DNA of 64,000 nt from JAGWAJ01 sp026707615. GTDB taxonomy: Bacteria > Acidobacteriota > Vicinamibacteria > Vicinamibacterales > UBA8438. This document shows positions 18,203-26,806 of the stretch, in pieces. The first letter of the stretch is position 1. Each line of letters begins with the position of its first letter. Where the stretch lies: contig CBDBMW010000013.1 in assembly GCA_965207595.1 (NCBI GenBank), positions 930,001-994,000 of the forward strand, written 5' to 3'. The notes under the pieces are model-generated. The model saw only the letters and a list, made by a program, of their open reading frames with translations, did not search any database and was not told the DNA's origin. A program made the translations under genes and the position numbers.

Positions 18203-19389
18203 GGTCGTTCCCCTTCGTCGCCGCGCCACGCCGGCGACCAGCCGGCGGGGTAGGTCTCGTCCTCGAGCGCGGCCGCGTCGGCCGTCAGCCGCAGCGGCCG
18301 GAACGTGTCGATCATCACGGCGAGCTCGTCCGTACGCTCCCGACCGATCGATCCCTCGTAGGCGCCGGGATGCGGGCCGTGCGGGATGCCGTTCGGGTGG
18401 ATCGTGAAGGCGGCGGGCTCGATGCCGGGGCGCGACAGGAAGTCGCCGTCGACGTAGTAGATGACCTCGTCGGAGTCGACGTTCGAATGGTTGTAGGGGG
18501 CGGGGATCGCCAGCGGGTGGTAGTCCGACAGCCGAGGCACGAACGAGCAGACCACGAACCCCGGTCCCCCGAACGTCTGGTGCACCGGCGGAGGCTGGTG
18601 GACGCGGCCGGTGATCGGCTCGAAGTCCTCGATGTTGAACGCGTAGGGCCACAGGTGGCCGTCCCATCCGACCACGTCGAGGGGATGATGGCGGTAGAAA
18701 CAGCGGGTCACGCGGCCGCGCGCCTTGACGCGGATCTCGAACGTCCCCTCCTCGTCGTGCGTCTCGAGCGAGTCCGGGGGGCGGATGTCGCGCTCGGCGT
18801 ACGGGGCGCTCTCGACGAACTGGCCGTGCGCGTTGCGGTAGCGCGCGGGGGCTTCGATGTGTCCGCCGGCCGACTCGACGACGAGCATCCGCTGAGCGCT
18901 TCCCGCAGCGGGCAGGATGCGCCAGAGGACGCCGGTCGGGATGACGAGGTAGTCGTGGGGATGGTAGGGCAGCGAACCGAACTGGCTCTCGAGGATTCCC
19001 TCTCCCTCGTGGACGAAGATCAGCTCGTCTCCGTGCGCGTAGCGGTACCAGTAGGCCATCGCTTCCGCCGGCCGGACGACGGAGACCTGCAGATCGGCAT
19101 TGGCCATCAGCGGCACCCTTCCGTCGACCGCGTCGCCCGACGGAGGCAGCGTCGCGGTCCGGAGCAGACGGTGCCGGAGCGCGCCGCGCGGCTCGAAGCG
19201 CACCTCGGCGGCGCCGCCGTCGAGCACGCGCCGGATCGCGGTGGGCGGCCGCAGGTGATAGAGCAGCGACTGGATGCCCGCGAAGCCGCGGATGCCCATG
19301 ACCTCTTCGTGGTAGAGGGAGCCGTCGGGCTGCCGGAACTGGGTGTGGCGCTTGTGGGGCACCTCGCCGCGCCGTATGTAGTAGCTCAC
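18199..19389 (-). CDS. hmgA: Homogentisate 1,2-dioxygenase
   Basis: The protein has 396 residues starting at a GTG that overlaps the HPPD stop (GTGA). It opens the aromatic ring of homogentisate to maleylacetoacetate using Fe(II) in the cytoplasm. Recognised blocks: YYIRRGEVPHKRHTQFR at the start, YWYRYAHGDELIFVHEGEG and YLVIPTGVLWRI in the cupin core, HHPLDVVGWDGHLWPYAFNIEDFEP, and PYNHSNVDSDEVIYYVDGDF plus HPNGIPHGPHPGAYEGS, which hold the iron-binding His and Glu residues. It is slightly shorter than animal enzymes but typical of the bacterial short form. It sits between HPPD and the heme-oxygenase-like gene. Confidence 0.93.
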   Translation of the reverse strand: MSYYIRRGEVPHKRHTQFRQPDGSLYHEEVMGIRGFAGIQSLLYHLRPPTAIRRVLDGGAAEVRFEPRGALRHRLLRTATLPPSGDAVDGRVPLMANADLQVSVVRPAEAMAYWYRYAHGDELIFVHEGEGILESQFGSLPYHPHDYLVIPTGVLWRILPAAGSAQRMLVVESAGGHIEAPARYRNAHGQFVESAPYAERDIRPPDSLETHDEEGTFEIRVKARGRVTRCFYRHHPLDVVGWDGHLWPYAFNIEDFEPITGRVHQPPPVHQTFGGPGFVVCSFVPRLSDYHPLAIPAPYNHSNVDSDEVIYYVDGDFLSRPGIEPAAFTIHPNGIPHGPHPGAYEGSIGRERTDELAVMIDTFRPLRLTADAAALEDETYPAGWSPAWRGDEGERP

Positions 19390-20498
19390 GACGCCACCGC
19401 CTCGACCAGGTTGCCGCGGCGCGCCTGCTCGCGCTCGAGCGCCTCGAACAGCGACTTGAAGTTCCCCTGTCCGAAGCCGCTCGATCCGCGGCGCTCTATC
19501 ACCTCGTAGAACAGCGTCGGCCGGTCCTGGACCGGTTGGGTGAAGACCTGCAGGAGGTGGCCGTCCTCGTCGCGGTCGGCGAGAATGCCGAGGCGGGCGA
19601 GCTCTCCGATGCGCTCGCCGACGGCGGGGACGCGCGCCGCGAGGTCGTCGTAGTACGCAGCGGGCACGGACAGGAACTCCACGCCGCGCGCCCGCATTCG
19701 CGAGACGGTGCCGACGATGTCGTCGGTGGCGAAGGCGACGTGCTGCACGCCGGGGCCGCCGAAGTAGTCCAGATACTCCGCTACCTGCGACTTCCGGCGG
19801 CCGGATGCCGGCTCGTTGATGGGGAACTTGATGCGGCCTGCCCCGTCCTGCATGACCTTCGACATCAGGGCCGAGTACTCGGTCGAGATCGCCTCGTCGT
19901 CGAAGTGCAGGAGCTCGCTGAACCCCATCGTCTCGGCGAGGAACCGCACCCAGCGGTTCATCTGCCCCCGCTCGACGTTGGCCACGACGTGATCGACGGC
20001 GGCGAGCCCGACCGCCCCGGCCGGCGGCCCGTTGCCGGCCCGCGCCTCGAAGCCCGGGGCGAATGCGCCCCGGTAGCCGCCGCGCTCGACGAAGCGGATC
20101 ACGGTGTCGCCGTAGGCGCGGATGGCCGCGGACCGCAGGGCTCCGTGCTCGTCGCGCTCCTCGACCGGTTCCTCCGCGGCGGCGGCGCCGCGCCGGCACG
20201 CTTCGGCGAAGCCGCGGAACGCGTCCGGCACCTCGAGCGCGAGGACCGCCACGCCGTCGCCGTGCGCATGGGCGAACCGGGCGGCGGCGTGACCGGGGGC
20301 GAGCCCGCTCGTGAGCACCAGCCGAATCTCGCCGCCCTCCAGCACGTACGAGGTCGCTTCGCGGCACCCGGTCTCGAGGCCGCGGTAGGCGGTGGCGCGG
20401 AATCCGAACGCGTGGCGGTAGTACGCGGCCGCCTGTCTCGCGTTCCCGACGTAGAGCTCGAGGTGGTCGAGACGCTGGATGGGGAAGGGGTCAGCCAT
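19386..20498 (-). CDS. hppD: 4-hydroxyphenylpyruvate dioxygenase
   Basis: This 370-residue enzyme converts 4-hydroxyphenylpyruvate to homogentisate. Two vicinal-oxygen-chelate domains are visible: the N-terminal one (LDHLELYVGNARQAAAYY ... YGDTVIRFVERGGY) and the catalytic C-terminal one with iron ligands in VDHVVANVE, GVQHVAFAT and the Glu of LFYEVIERRGSSGFGQGNFKSLFEA, the diagnostic C-terminal helix. The start overlaps the aminotransferase stop by 8 bp and the end overlaps hmgA, so it is translated as part of one operon. The length is typical. Confidence 0.95.
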   Translation of the reverse strand: MADPFPIQRLDHLELYVGNARQAAAYYRHAFGFRATAYRGLETGCREATSYVLEGGEIRLVLTSGLAPGHAAARFAHAHGDGVAVLALEVPDAFRGFAEACRRGAAAAEEPVEERDEHGALRSAAIRAYGDTVIRFVERGGYRGAFAPGFEARAGNGPPAGAVGLAAVDHVVANVERGQMNRWVRFLAETMGFSELLHFDDEAISTEYSALMSKVMQDGAGRIKFPINEPASGRRKSQVAEYLDYFGGPGVQHVAFATDDIVGTVSRMRARGVEFLSVPAAYYDDLAARVPAVGERIGELARLGILADRDEDGHLLQVFTQPVQDRPTLFYEVIERRGSSGFGQGNFKSLFEALEREQARRGNLVEAVAS

Positions 20499-21705
20499 GG
20501 TGCAGTCTCCGTCCGAGCAGTCGGCCGAGGCGCTCCACCGCGGTCCGGATCTCGTCGGGCGCGCAGCTCGCGAAGCTCAGCCGCAGGCGGTTCGCGGGCG
20601 CTCCGGCGCTCGCGGCGAAGGCGGACCCCGGCACCACGGCCACGTGGGCCTCGGCCAGCGCCTCCTCGCACACCCGGTCGCCGTCGAGGCCCGGCGGCAG
20701 CTCCACCCACACGAAGAAGCCCCCGGGAGGACGCGTCCAGCGTGCGCTCTCGGGGAAGTGCTCGCCGAGTGCGGCGAGCAACGCGTCCCGTCGGCGCCGG
20801 TACCCCGCGCGGAGACGATCGAGATGCCCCGCGAATCCCCGCTCCAGCAATCGCGCCACGGCGCGCTGGGTGAGCGCGGAGCACTCCAGGTCGGCCGCCT
20901 CCTTCAGGACGCCGGCCGCGGAGGCCAGGCGCGGCGGCAGCACCAGCCAGCCGAGGCGCAGCGCGGGCGCGATGATCTTCGAGAAGGTCCCGACGTAGAG
21001 CACCCACTCCGCATCGAGCGCGCGTAGGGCGGGCAGCGGATCCGGGTCGTAGTGCAGGAGCCCGTAGGAGTCGTCCTCCAGGATCGGGACACCGAAACGG
21101 CGCGCGAGAGCGACGAGCCTGGCGCGCCGTTCTCGGCCCAGACGCACCCCGCACGGGTTGTGGGTGTCGGCGATCGCGTAGAGGAACGCGGGCCGCGCGC
21201 CCCGCGCGAGCAGCGCCTCGGCGGCGTCGACGTCCATGCCGGCGTCGAGGTCCGTGCGGACCGTCAGGAGCGACGGCCGGTGGGGCAGGAGCGCCTGGCG
21301 CAGCCCGGCGTAGACGTGGTCCTCGAGGAGCACCTGGCCGCCGGGCGCCATCAGCAACTGGGCGGCCAGGCTCAGCGCCTGCTGGGCCCCCGACGTCAGC
21401 AGGATCTGCCGCGGGTGGCAGTCGACGCCCCGCTGCCGCATGAGCTCGACGATCGCCACCCGGAGCGGCTCGTGCGGCTGGCCGTACTGGAGCGCCGATG
21501 CGTCGCCGGCCAGGACCTCCCGGAGCGCCTCGGCATAGGCCGTGCGGGGCACGAGCTCCGGGGCGGGGAGCCCCCCGGCGAGCGAGAGCAGCCCCGGCCG
21601 CGGCGGGAGGAGCGCGAGCTCGCGAAGGCGCGAACGAGTGAGGCGGGAAGGGGCCGCGCCGGCGCCGGTGGTGTTCGGCGGACGATCGACCGCGATGACA
21701 GCCAT
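20491..21705 (-). CDS. PLP-dependent aminotransferase (fold I, MocR/LysN-like), probable aromatic aminotransferase
   Basis: From the ATG at 21705 the protein has 404 residues. It is a class I/II fold-I aminotransferase close to the 2-aminoadipate/LysN type: SLAGGLPAPELVP near residue 40, LQYGQPHEPLRVAI, TSGAQQALSLAAQLL, the Asn in DTHNPCGV, EDDSYGLLHYD, and the PLP lysine in GTFSKIIAPALRLGW. It has no N-terminal HTH. As first gene of the operon before HPPD, it most likely removes the amino group from tyrosine or phenylalanine; that substrate is inferred from context. A longer frame to 21741 exists, but MAVIAVDRP is the more credible start. Confidence 0.85.
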   Translation of the reverse strand: MAVIAVDRPPNTTGAGAAPSRLTRSRLRELALLPPRPGLLSLAGGLPAPELVPRTAYAEALREVLAGDASALQYGQPHEPLRVAIVELMRQRGVDCHPRQILLTSGAQQALSLAAQLLMAPGGQVLLEDHVYAGLRQALLPHRPSLLTVRTDLDAGMDVDAAEALLARGARPAFLYAIADTHNPCGVRLGRERRARLVALARRFGVPILEDDSYGLLHYDPDPLPALRALDAEWVLYVGTFSKIIAPALRLGWLVLPPRLASAAGVLKEAADLECSALTQRAVARLLERGFAGHLDRLRAGYRRRRDALLAALGEHFPESARWTRPPGGFFVWVELPPGLDGDRVCEEALAEAHVAVVPGSAFAASAGAPANRLRLSFASCAPDEIRTAVERLGRLLGRRLHHG

Positions 21706-21797
21706 GCATTCACAGTAGCAACGGGATTCCACGAGGCGCAATGGATATTCTCATGGTCGTTCCAGATATGTTCACTTTCTGATCTATCGTATTGGGA
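21706..21797. promoter_or_regulatory. Divergent promoter region, probable AsnC/Lrp control
   Basis: This 92-bp gap lies between the tyrosine operon (minus) and the AsnC-fahA pair (plus). It is AT-richer than its surroundings, with ATGGATATTCTCAT, CAGATATGTTCAC and CTATCGTATTGGG stretches that could hold promoters for both directions. Lrp-family regulators typically bind such divergent gaps and respond to the amino acid being degraded. No exact operator could be defined by eye. Confidence 0.5.
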
Positions 21798-22409
21798 ATG
21801 GCTCAAAAAATGAACTCCGGGTTCTCCAACGACGGACGACTCCGCTCCGCACCGCGACAGGGGCCGGCAACGGGCCGCACCATCGACCGGCCGCTGCGGC
21901 TCGACGACCTGGATCGCCGCCTGCTGGCGCTGTTGCAGAGGGAGGGGCGCGCGACGAGCGTCGAGCTGGCGCGACGGCTCGGCCTCTCGCCCCCCGGTCT
22001 GCAGCGGCGGCTGCGGAGGCTGGAGGCGGGAGGGGTCATCCGCGGGTACGCGGCGCTCGTCGACCGCGAGGCCGTCGGCCTGGATCTGCTCTGCTTCGTC
22101 GAGGTCAAGCTGGCGCATCATCGCCCGGACTGCGTCGCGCTCTTTCGCGACCAGGTGCAGGCGCTTCCCGAGGTCCTCGAGTGCCACTACCTGACGGGCG
22201 AGTCCGACTACCTGATCAAGATCGTCGTGCCGAACCACAAGGCGCTCGAGACCGTGCTCTTCGAGGGCCTGATGCGGATCGACGGCGTCGACCGGATCCA
22301 CACCAGCATCGTGGTCAACGAGGTGAAGGCATCGACCGCGCTGCCGCTCCGGGCGCCGGTCCCGCCCGCCGCGGGGCGCGGGCCGGGAACGGGGCAGGCG
22401 CACCGATGA
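21798..22409 (+). CDS. Lrp/AsnC-family transcriptional regulator
   Basis: The protein has 203 residues from the ATG at 21798 (an upstream TTG adds two). After a 35-residue disordered leader, the helix-turn-helix is LDDLDRRLLALLQREGRATSVELARRLGLSPPGLQRRLRRLEAGGVI, followed by the RAM ligand/oligomerisation domain with CFVEVKLAHH, VLECHYLTGESDYLIKIVVPN and RIHTSIVVNEVK. The leader is longer than usual for the family. Its end overlaps the fahA start by 4 bp (ATGA), and it faces the aminotransferase operon, so it is most likely the local regulator of tyrosine degradation. Confidence 0.92.
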   Translation: MAQKMNSGFSNDGRLRSAPRQGPATGRTIDRPLRLDDLDRRLLALLQREGRATSVELARRLGLSPPGLQRRLRRLEAGGVIRGYAALVDREAVGLDLLCFVEVKLAHHRPDCVALFRDQVQALPEVLECHYLTGESDYLIKIVVPNHKALETVLFEGLMRIDGVDRIHTSIVVNEVKASTALPLRAPVPPAAGRGPGTGQAHR

Positions 22410-23734
22410 CCCGCCCGCTCGACGACACGCACGACCCGGGGTTGCGAAGCTGGGTGGCCAGCGCGAACGATCCGGCCGGCGACTTCCCGATCCAGAACCT
22501 CCCGCTCGGCGTCTTCCGCCGCCGCGGCCGCTCGGACGTGCCGCGCCTCGGCGTCGCGATCGGCGACCAGGTGCTCGATCTCCGGCGCTGCGGCGAGCTG
22601 CGGCTCCTCGACGGTCCGCCGGAGGTCGTCGCCGCGGCCCGCGAGGCGTCCTCCCTCAACCGCCTGCTGGCGCTGGGGCCGGAGGCCCACGGAAGCCTGC
22701 GACGCGCGGTGAGCACGGTGCTGCGGGCCGACGGATCCCGGGCGGAGCCGGGCGCGCTCGTGCCGCTCGCCGACGCCGAGCTGCGTCTGCCGGTCGAGGT
22801 CGGCGACTACACCGACTTCTACGCCTCGATCGTCCACGCCCGCAACGTCGGAAGGCTGTTCCGCCCGGACCATCCGCTGCCGCCGAGCTATCGGCACGTG
22901 CCGCTGGCCTATCACGGCCGCAGCTCGTCGCTCGTCGTCAGCGGCGTTCCGGTGAGGCGCCCGTGCGGCCAACGGCCTCCCGCGGCCGGCGAACGGCCGT
23001 CGTTCGGACCGACCGAGCGCCTGGACTACGAGCTGGAGCTCGGGGCCTGGGTGGGGGCCGGCAGCCGGCCGGGGCAGCCCGTAGCCATCGACGACGCGGA
23101 GCGCCACCTGGGCGGGTTCTGCCTCGTCAACGACTGGTCGGCGCGGGATCTTCAGGCCTGGGAGGCGCAGCCCCTGGGCCCCTTCCTCTCGAAGAGCTTC
23201 GCGACGAGCGTCTCGCCGTGGATGGTCACCCTCGACGCCCTCGCGCCGTTCCGCTGTGCGGCGGCCAGGCCGGCCGGGGACCCGCCGCCGCTTCCCCATC
23301 TCGCATCGGCGCGGAACGCCGCCCTCGGCGGCCTGGACGTGACGGTGGAGGCGTGGCTCGAGAGCGCGGAGATGCGCCGCCGCGGAACCGGGCCGATGCG
23401 ACTGAGCCGCGCGCGGTTTCGGGAGATGTACTGGACGGTGGCGCAGATGGTCGCTCACCACACCAGCAACGGGTGCCCCCTCCGCCCCGGCGACCTGTTG
23501 GCGAGCGGCACGGTCTCGGGTCCGGAAGACGACGCGGCGGGATGCCTGCTGGAACGCGCCGCGACCGGCGCGCCGGCGACCCTGCCGACCGGCGAGCGGC
23601 GCGGCTTCCTGGCCGACGGGGATGAGGTCACCCTGCGGGCGTACTGCAGCCGCGACGGGTTCGCCCGCATCGGGTTCGGGAGCTGCTCCGCGAGGGTCCT
23701 GTCGGCCTCGGGCGAGAGCCCGGCGTCACGGTAG
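22406..23734 (+). CDS. fahA: Fumarylacetoacetase
   Basis: The 442-residue enzyme hydrolyses fumarylacetoacetate to fumarate and acetoacetate, the last step of tyrosine breakdown. The N-terminal FAA domain begins FPIQNLPLGVFRRRG. The catalytic part contains DYTDFYASIVHARNVG (metal Asp), LAYHGRSSS with the catalytic His, RLDYELELGAWVG (metal Glu), LVNDWSARDLQAWE, LGPFLSKSFATSVSPWMV, and YWTVAQMVAHHTSNGCPLRPGDLLASGTVSGP. All are diagnostic. It overlaps the AsnC gene as ATGA. Maleylacetoacetate isomerase, the missing step between HmgA and FahA, is not in the window. Confidence 0.95.
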   Translation: MTRPLDDTHDPGLRSWVASANDPAGDFPIQNLPLGVFRRRGRSDVPRLGVAIGDQVLDLRRCGELRLLDGPPEVVAAAREASSLNRLLALGPEAHGSLRRAVSTVLRADGSRAEPGALVPLADAELRLPVEVGDYTDFYASIVHARNVGRLFRPDHPLPPSYRHVPLAYHGRSSSLVVSGVPVRRPCGQRPPAAGERPSFGPTERLDYELELGAWVGAGSRPGQPVAIDDAERHLGGFCLVNDWSARDLQAWEAQPLGPFLSKSFATSVSPWMVTLDALAPFRCAAARPAGDPPPLPHLASARNAALGGLDVTVEAWLESAEMRRRGTGPMRLSRARFREMYWTVAQMVAHHTSNGCPLRPGDLLASGTVSGPEDDAAGCLLERAATGAPATLPTGERRGFLADGDEVTLRAYCSRDGFARIGFGSCSARVLSASGESPASR

Positions 23735-23797
23735 CGCCGGTGGTGGGGCTTCGGGCGGGCGGTCAGTGTTGCGCGCGGCGTGGAATCCAGGAAGAAG

Positions 23798-23873
23798 TGG
23801 TGAGCCGCCAGGGACTCGAACCCCGAACCCGCAGATTAAGAGTCTGCTGCTCTACCAGTTGAGCTAGCGGCCC
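23798..23873 (-). tRNA. tRNA-Lys (anticodon CTT)
   Basis: On the minus strand the acceptor strands GGGCCGC and GCGGCTC pair over 7 bp, the D arm reads GCTCAACTGGTAGAGC, the anticodon stem GCAGA/TCTGC encloses CTCTTAA with anticodon CTT, and the T arm is GGGGTTCGAGTCCC. A discriminator A and an encoded CCA end the gene at 23798. Confidence 0.95.
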
Positions 23874-24575
23874 ACACCGTTTAGAATCAACGAGTTGCGA
23901 GAACTCACCGAAGTACTGCCAGCCGATTCTGCCAAGCTGAGCGCGGATGGCAGTACCAAGGATCCTAACATGCCAGCCGGAGGGGATACTGGACTTCTCC
24001 GGTCGGCGGGCCGACTTCGGCGGTCGAGCCAATCTGGCCGCCTGCAGCCTGATGGTGCCCGCGCCAGGGCGACCCCGTCCCGCGCGAGCTACCGGCGGGC
24101 ACCACTGGCGGGTCGGCCGGAAACCACGGTGATTCGTCGCGAAGTGGTCCGGGGCGGTCGGGACCCGAGCTCGCGCAGACGCGTCCACGGTCGGTGTTGG
24201 CCACGACCCCGTCGGCCACCGGCCTCGACGACCTCGCGATCCTCCGCGGTGAAGTGCCTCGGCAGTTCGCTCCGCGGGTGAACCTGAGCGACGTGAAGCC
24301 GTGGGCCTCTCGGATCGGACCCTCCTCCGTGATTCACCGGCCTGGGCTTCCTCCGTGCCTTCTACTGAGACCCGGCCGCATCACCGCGGCGGCGCTTCCG
24401 TTCCCTTCGTGGACAGATGATGTTGTATGTGCACGTGTCGACCGTGCTCGGTCTTGGTGGTCCTCTGTGTCGCCCTAACGTTAACCGAGTAACCGAGCCC
24501 CATCATCTCCGCCTCGTCGAGAAGTACACGCGCCGTCTTCGCCAATGCGCAGACGGCGAGTTGCGACGATTGTGG
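23874..24575. other. 702-bp region without a confident gene
   Basis: Nothing here reads as a full gene. Just upstream of the tRNA gene, GTACTGCCA (23913-23921) and its complement TGGCAGTAC (23948-23956) form a 9-bp inverted repeat, and TGCCAGCCG nearby matches the tandem repeat on the far side of the AbiE-like cassette. On the minus strand, 24230-24275 encodes LPRHFTAEDREVVEAGG, faintly like the start of Tn3-type transposases (DUF4158), but it degrades at once. GTTAACCGAGTAACCGAG (24480-24497) is a small direct repeat. The stretch looks like decayed mobile DNA. Confidence 0.4.
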
Positions 24576-25400
24576 TTAGCGCCTCATGCGACGGACGTCG
24601 GTGAAAGCGAGGAGATCGGAAACGAGTACGGTGATCGAAGCGGAGATCTCCTCCGGCTGACCGTTGGGACGAGCGGCGCGGATCGCCATGCGAACGCCGG
24701 CGCCTTCCGGGGTGCCGAACAGGGCCGCGAGCTGGGCCACTGCTTCGGTCGTTACCGTGGCGCTGTGCTCACGGGCAGCGAGTCGTGCCAGGCCTGCGGC
24801 GAGGGTCGCCGTGGCGGTGGTTCGCAGGAGACGCAGGACGTCGAGTGCGTCCTTGTCGCTGACTCGATCTCCGGCTTCGGCACGGTCGGCAATTTTGTGG
24901 ACCTTGGCCACGAGCAGCGCCGCGGGGCCGGCGACCAGCATGGCAACCGATCGCTTGTCGGCGCGATCGAGCGACTCGATCTGGATGTGCTTGCGGTCAA
25001 CGAGGGCGCCCTCGAGGCCCTTGGCTCGTCGGGCCGTTGTCTTGCCATGGGGGCCGAGGCGAGCGCCCCTCGAACCGGCGCCGGCCAGCGCTTCGGGAAC
25101 CATGAGGTCGACCGGGATACCATCTGGGCTCATCCAGCGCCCAGGGTGTGCTCTCAGAGAGAAGCCGCGCGCCTGCAACGATTCGGCGAGGAGGGGCGTG
25201 GCGCTCAGATCGTCCGGCGCTATGCAGAAGTCGGCGTCGGTCGTGTACTCCGCGACGGCGAAGTCGGCATCACCTGTGTGGAGATAGATGGCCTGAGCAC
25301 CGACGAGTACAAGAGCGTCGAGCTGTTCGGCCAGCGCATCGACGGCGTCCAGCAGCGCAGTGCGGGCGCGCACGTACAGCGGGTCAGGAGCGCCAGACAT
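24576..25400 (-). CDS. AbiEii-like nucleotidyltransferase (putative toxin)
   Basis: This 274-residue protein has the nucleotidyltransferase pattern of the AbiEii/AbiGii toxin family: LVGAQAIYLHTG, then TTDADFCI (the two metal-binding Asp as DAD) and IPVDLMVPE as the probable third acidic site, then PAALLVAKVHKIADR with a conserved Lys and DKDALDVLRLL, where AbiEii proteins have their K-x-x-D-x-x-D motif. It overlaps the upstream partner gene by 17 bp, the usual antitoxin-first layout. AbiE systems block phage by abortive infection through NTP transfer; that role here is inference from family and pairing. Confidence 0.75.
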   Translation of the reverse strand: MSGAPDPLYVRARTALLDAVDALAEQLDALVLVGAQAIYLHTGDADFAVAEYTTDADFCIAPDDLSATPLLAESLQARGFSLRAHPGRWMSPDGIPVDLMVPEALAGAGSRGARLGPHGKTTARRAKGLEGALVDRKHIQIESLDRADKRSVAMLVAGPAALLVAKVHKIADRAEAGDRVSDKDALDVLRLLRTTATATLAAGLARLAAREHSATVTTEAVAQLAALFGTPEGAGVRMAIRAARPNGQPEEISASITVLVSDLLAFTDVRRMRR

Positions 25401-26466
25401 TCGCGTTTTTCTCCATCCACTTCAACATCTGTTCGCCCTGTGGCGGTTCCCGACCAGGACCAGTCAGCAGGTCTACTGCGAGTTGGCTGGGCGCGACGCA
25501 GCGAAGGCCGTTGCGGTCGACCGTCCGATCGAAGACGACAGGATCGAAGGGTTCGAGAAGCACGACGTTGGCACCGGCGTCGGTCTCGCGAAGATCCAGG
25601 TGCCCGATGGCCTCGATCGCGTCGGTGACGTAGATGGCCGCCAGCCTTGCAGGCGCGATGGGGTCGAATCGCTGAGCTGCAAGAGCGCCGGTGGCGGCGT
25701 ACGGGAGCTTCGTCGCGAGTAGCTTCTTCTCGAGAGCCGGCAGACCCCGTGGGTCAAGAACGGTCGTCGGTGTGTTGGATTCGGTCTGGTCGTAGTCCTC
25801 GGCCCATCGGCGAATGGCGCGCTGCCAGTCGACCGTCGAGACGGCCCCCCGTGCGCGGCTGACGATTGCCTCGCGTTCAAGCAGGTCCAGCACGCGGGAC
25901 AGGGTCGGCGCCGACGCACCAGTCGCCTGGGCCAGCTCACGGACACCGCATGGAGGAGATGTGTCGATGATGGCCCGCATGGCACGGGCAGCACCGCGAC
26001 CCCGGAGCGACCGGAGCTTGTGATCCCTTGGCCAGGGATCGTGATCGTGCCCGTCGGTGACGATGAACAGCCCGGGCGTAGCGACCTCGATACGGACGTT
26101 GCCCGTGGTATCGGCATAGCCGACACCGCGCTCGCGCAGCAAGGCGCGGGCGCGGGGGGAGAGGTAGGCGGCCGCCACGACAGGCACGGCGCCGGGCGAT
26201 ACGGCGGCTGTGAGCGCCGAGATCTGCTCGACTGCCTGGAGGATATCGCGTGGCTCCAAGGTTCGCTTGATCTCGACGGCGAGGACCGTGCTCTCGCCCG
26301 CGGGTGACGCGATCTCCACCAGCAGATCCATGCGGTAGCCACCGGCCAGCGCTTTGGTCTGTCGGGCCTGGAGTGACCAGCCGGACGGGATTCGCTCAGC
26401 CAGAAGTCGCTCGACCTCGCGCGCGACCTGCATTTCGGTCGGTGGCTGCGTGTCCGTTTCAGGCAT
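25384..26466 (-). CDS. AbiEi-like antitoxin with N-terminal nuclease-like and wHTH domains
   Basis: The 360-residue protein precedes and overlaps the nucleotidyltransferase. Residues 1-125 contain GGYRMDLLVEI followed by STVLAVEIKRTL, the D...ExK order of a PD-(D/E)XK restriction-like fold, then YLSPRARALLRERGVGYADTTGNVRIE. Residues 150-205 form a winged helix (AMRAIIDTSPPCGVRELAQATGASAPTLSRVLDLLEREAIVSR). The C-terminal 150 residues (KLLATKLPYAATGALAAQRFDPIAPARLAAIYV ... VVLLEPFDPVVFDRTV) resemble the AbiEi C-terminal antitoxin domain. Standard AbiEi proteins lack the nuclease-like part. A strong sigma70-type promoter lies just upstream. Likely an autorepressing antitoxin; nuclease activity is untested. 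Confidence 0.72.
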   Translation of the reverse strand: MPETDTQPPTEMQVAREVERLLAERIPSGWSLQARQTKALAGGYRMDLLVEIASPAGESTVLAVEIKRTLEPRDILQAVEQISALTAAVSPGAVPVVAAAYLSPRARALLRERGVGYADTTGNVRIEVATPGLFIVTDGHDHDPWPRDHKLRSLRGRGAARAMRAIIDTSPPCGVRELAQATGASAPTLSRVLDLLEREAIVSRARGAVSTVDWQRAIRRWAEDYDQTESNTPTTVLDPRGLPALEKKLLATKLPYAATGALAAQRFDPIAPARLAAIYVTDAIEAIGHLDLRETDAGANVVLLEPFDPVVFDRTVDRNGLRCVAPSQLAVDLLTGPGREPPQGEQMLKWMEKNANVWRS

Positions 26467-26493
26467 GTGGCTCCGCGCTTCGACGTTTCAGGT

Positions 26494-26522
26494 ATTGTAG
26501 TGGTTCCACAGGCGGGAAACAA
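26494..26522 (-). promoter_or_regulatory. Sigma70-type promoter for the AbiE-like operon
   Basis: On the minus strand TTGTTT (26517-26522) and TACAAT (26494-26499) are separated by exactly 17 bp. The start codon of the antitoxin gene is 28 bp downstream of the -10 box. This is unusually close to consensus for such GC-rich DNA. Confidence 0.6.
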
Positions 26523-26710
26523 GGGAGGTTATGAAACGCGGGTCTGGTGCCGAACCGAGGTCAAGGTGTCGGGCTGCGCATCCGAATCGGACGAACTGCT
26601 TCCGGCCGTTCGGTGACGAGTTGGCCACACCCAGTCTGGGTGCGGCACCGGGCGGAGAGTGGTGATCGGAGCGCGTGCGGAGCGCTGGCAACAGACTGAC
26701 CGGTTCTCTC

Positions 26711-26766
26711 CTGCCAGCCGTACTGCCAGCGGTACTGCCAGCCGTTTCGGGTCCTGCCAGCCGGTT
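26711..26766 (+). repeat. 12-bp tandem repeat, CTGCCAGCSGTA units
   Basis: Three adjacent units, CTGCCAGCCGTA (26711), CTGCCAGCGGTA (26723) and CTGCCAGCCGTT (26735), are followed after 7 bp by a fourth, CTGCCAGCCGG (26754). Similar ACTGCCAGCCG and TGCCAGCCGG sequences occur near 23.9 kb, so the AbiE-like cassette is bracketed by this motif. Confidence 0.65.
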
Positions 26767-26806
26767 TCTGACCCGATGCGACCTTCTGGGCTCTACGCGA
26801 AACCCA

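Noticed and set aside
17339..18667. A longer start of the heme-oxygenase-like gene reaching 18667
   Set aside because: The extra segment is antisense-frame translation of hmgA; the ATG at 18202 forms an ATGA overlap with the hmgA stop.
24089..24337. A Tn3-type transposase N terminus (DUF4158-like) on the minus strand
   Set aside because: Only about 17 residues look similar and the sequence then diverges with no catalytic domain; too weak to annotate.
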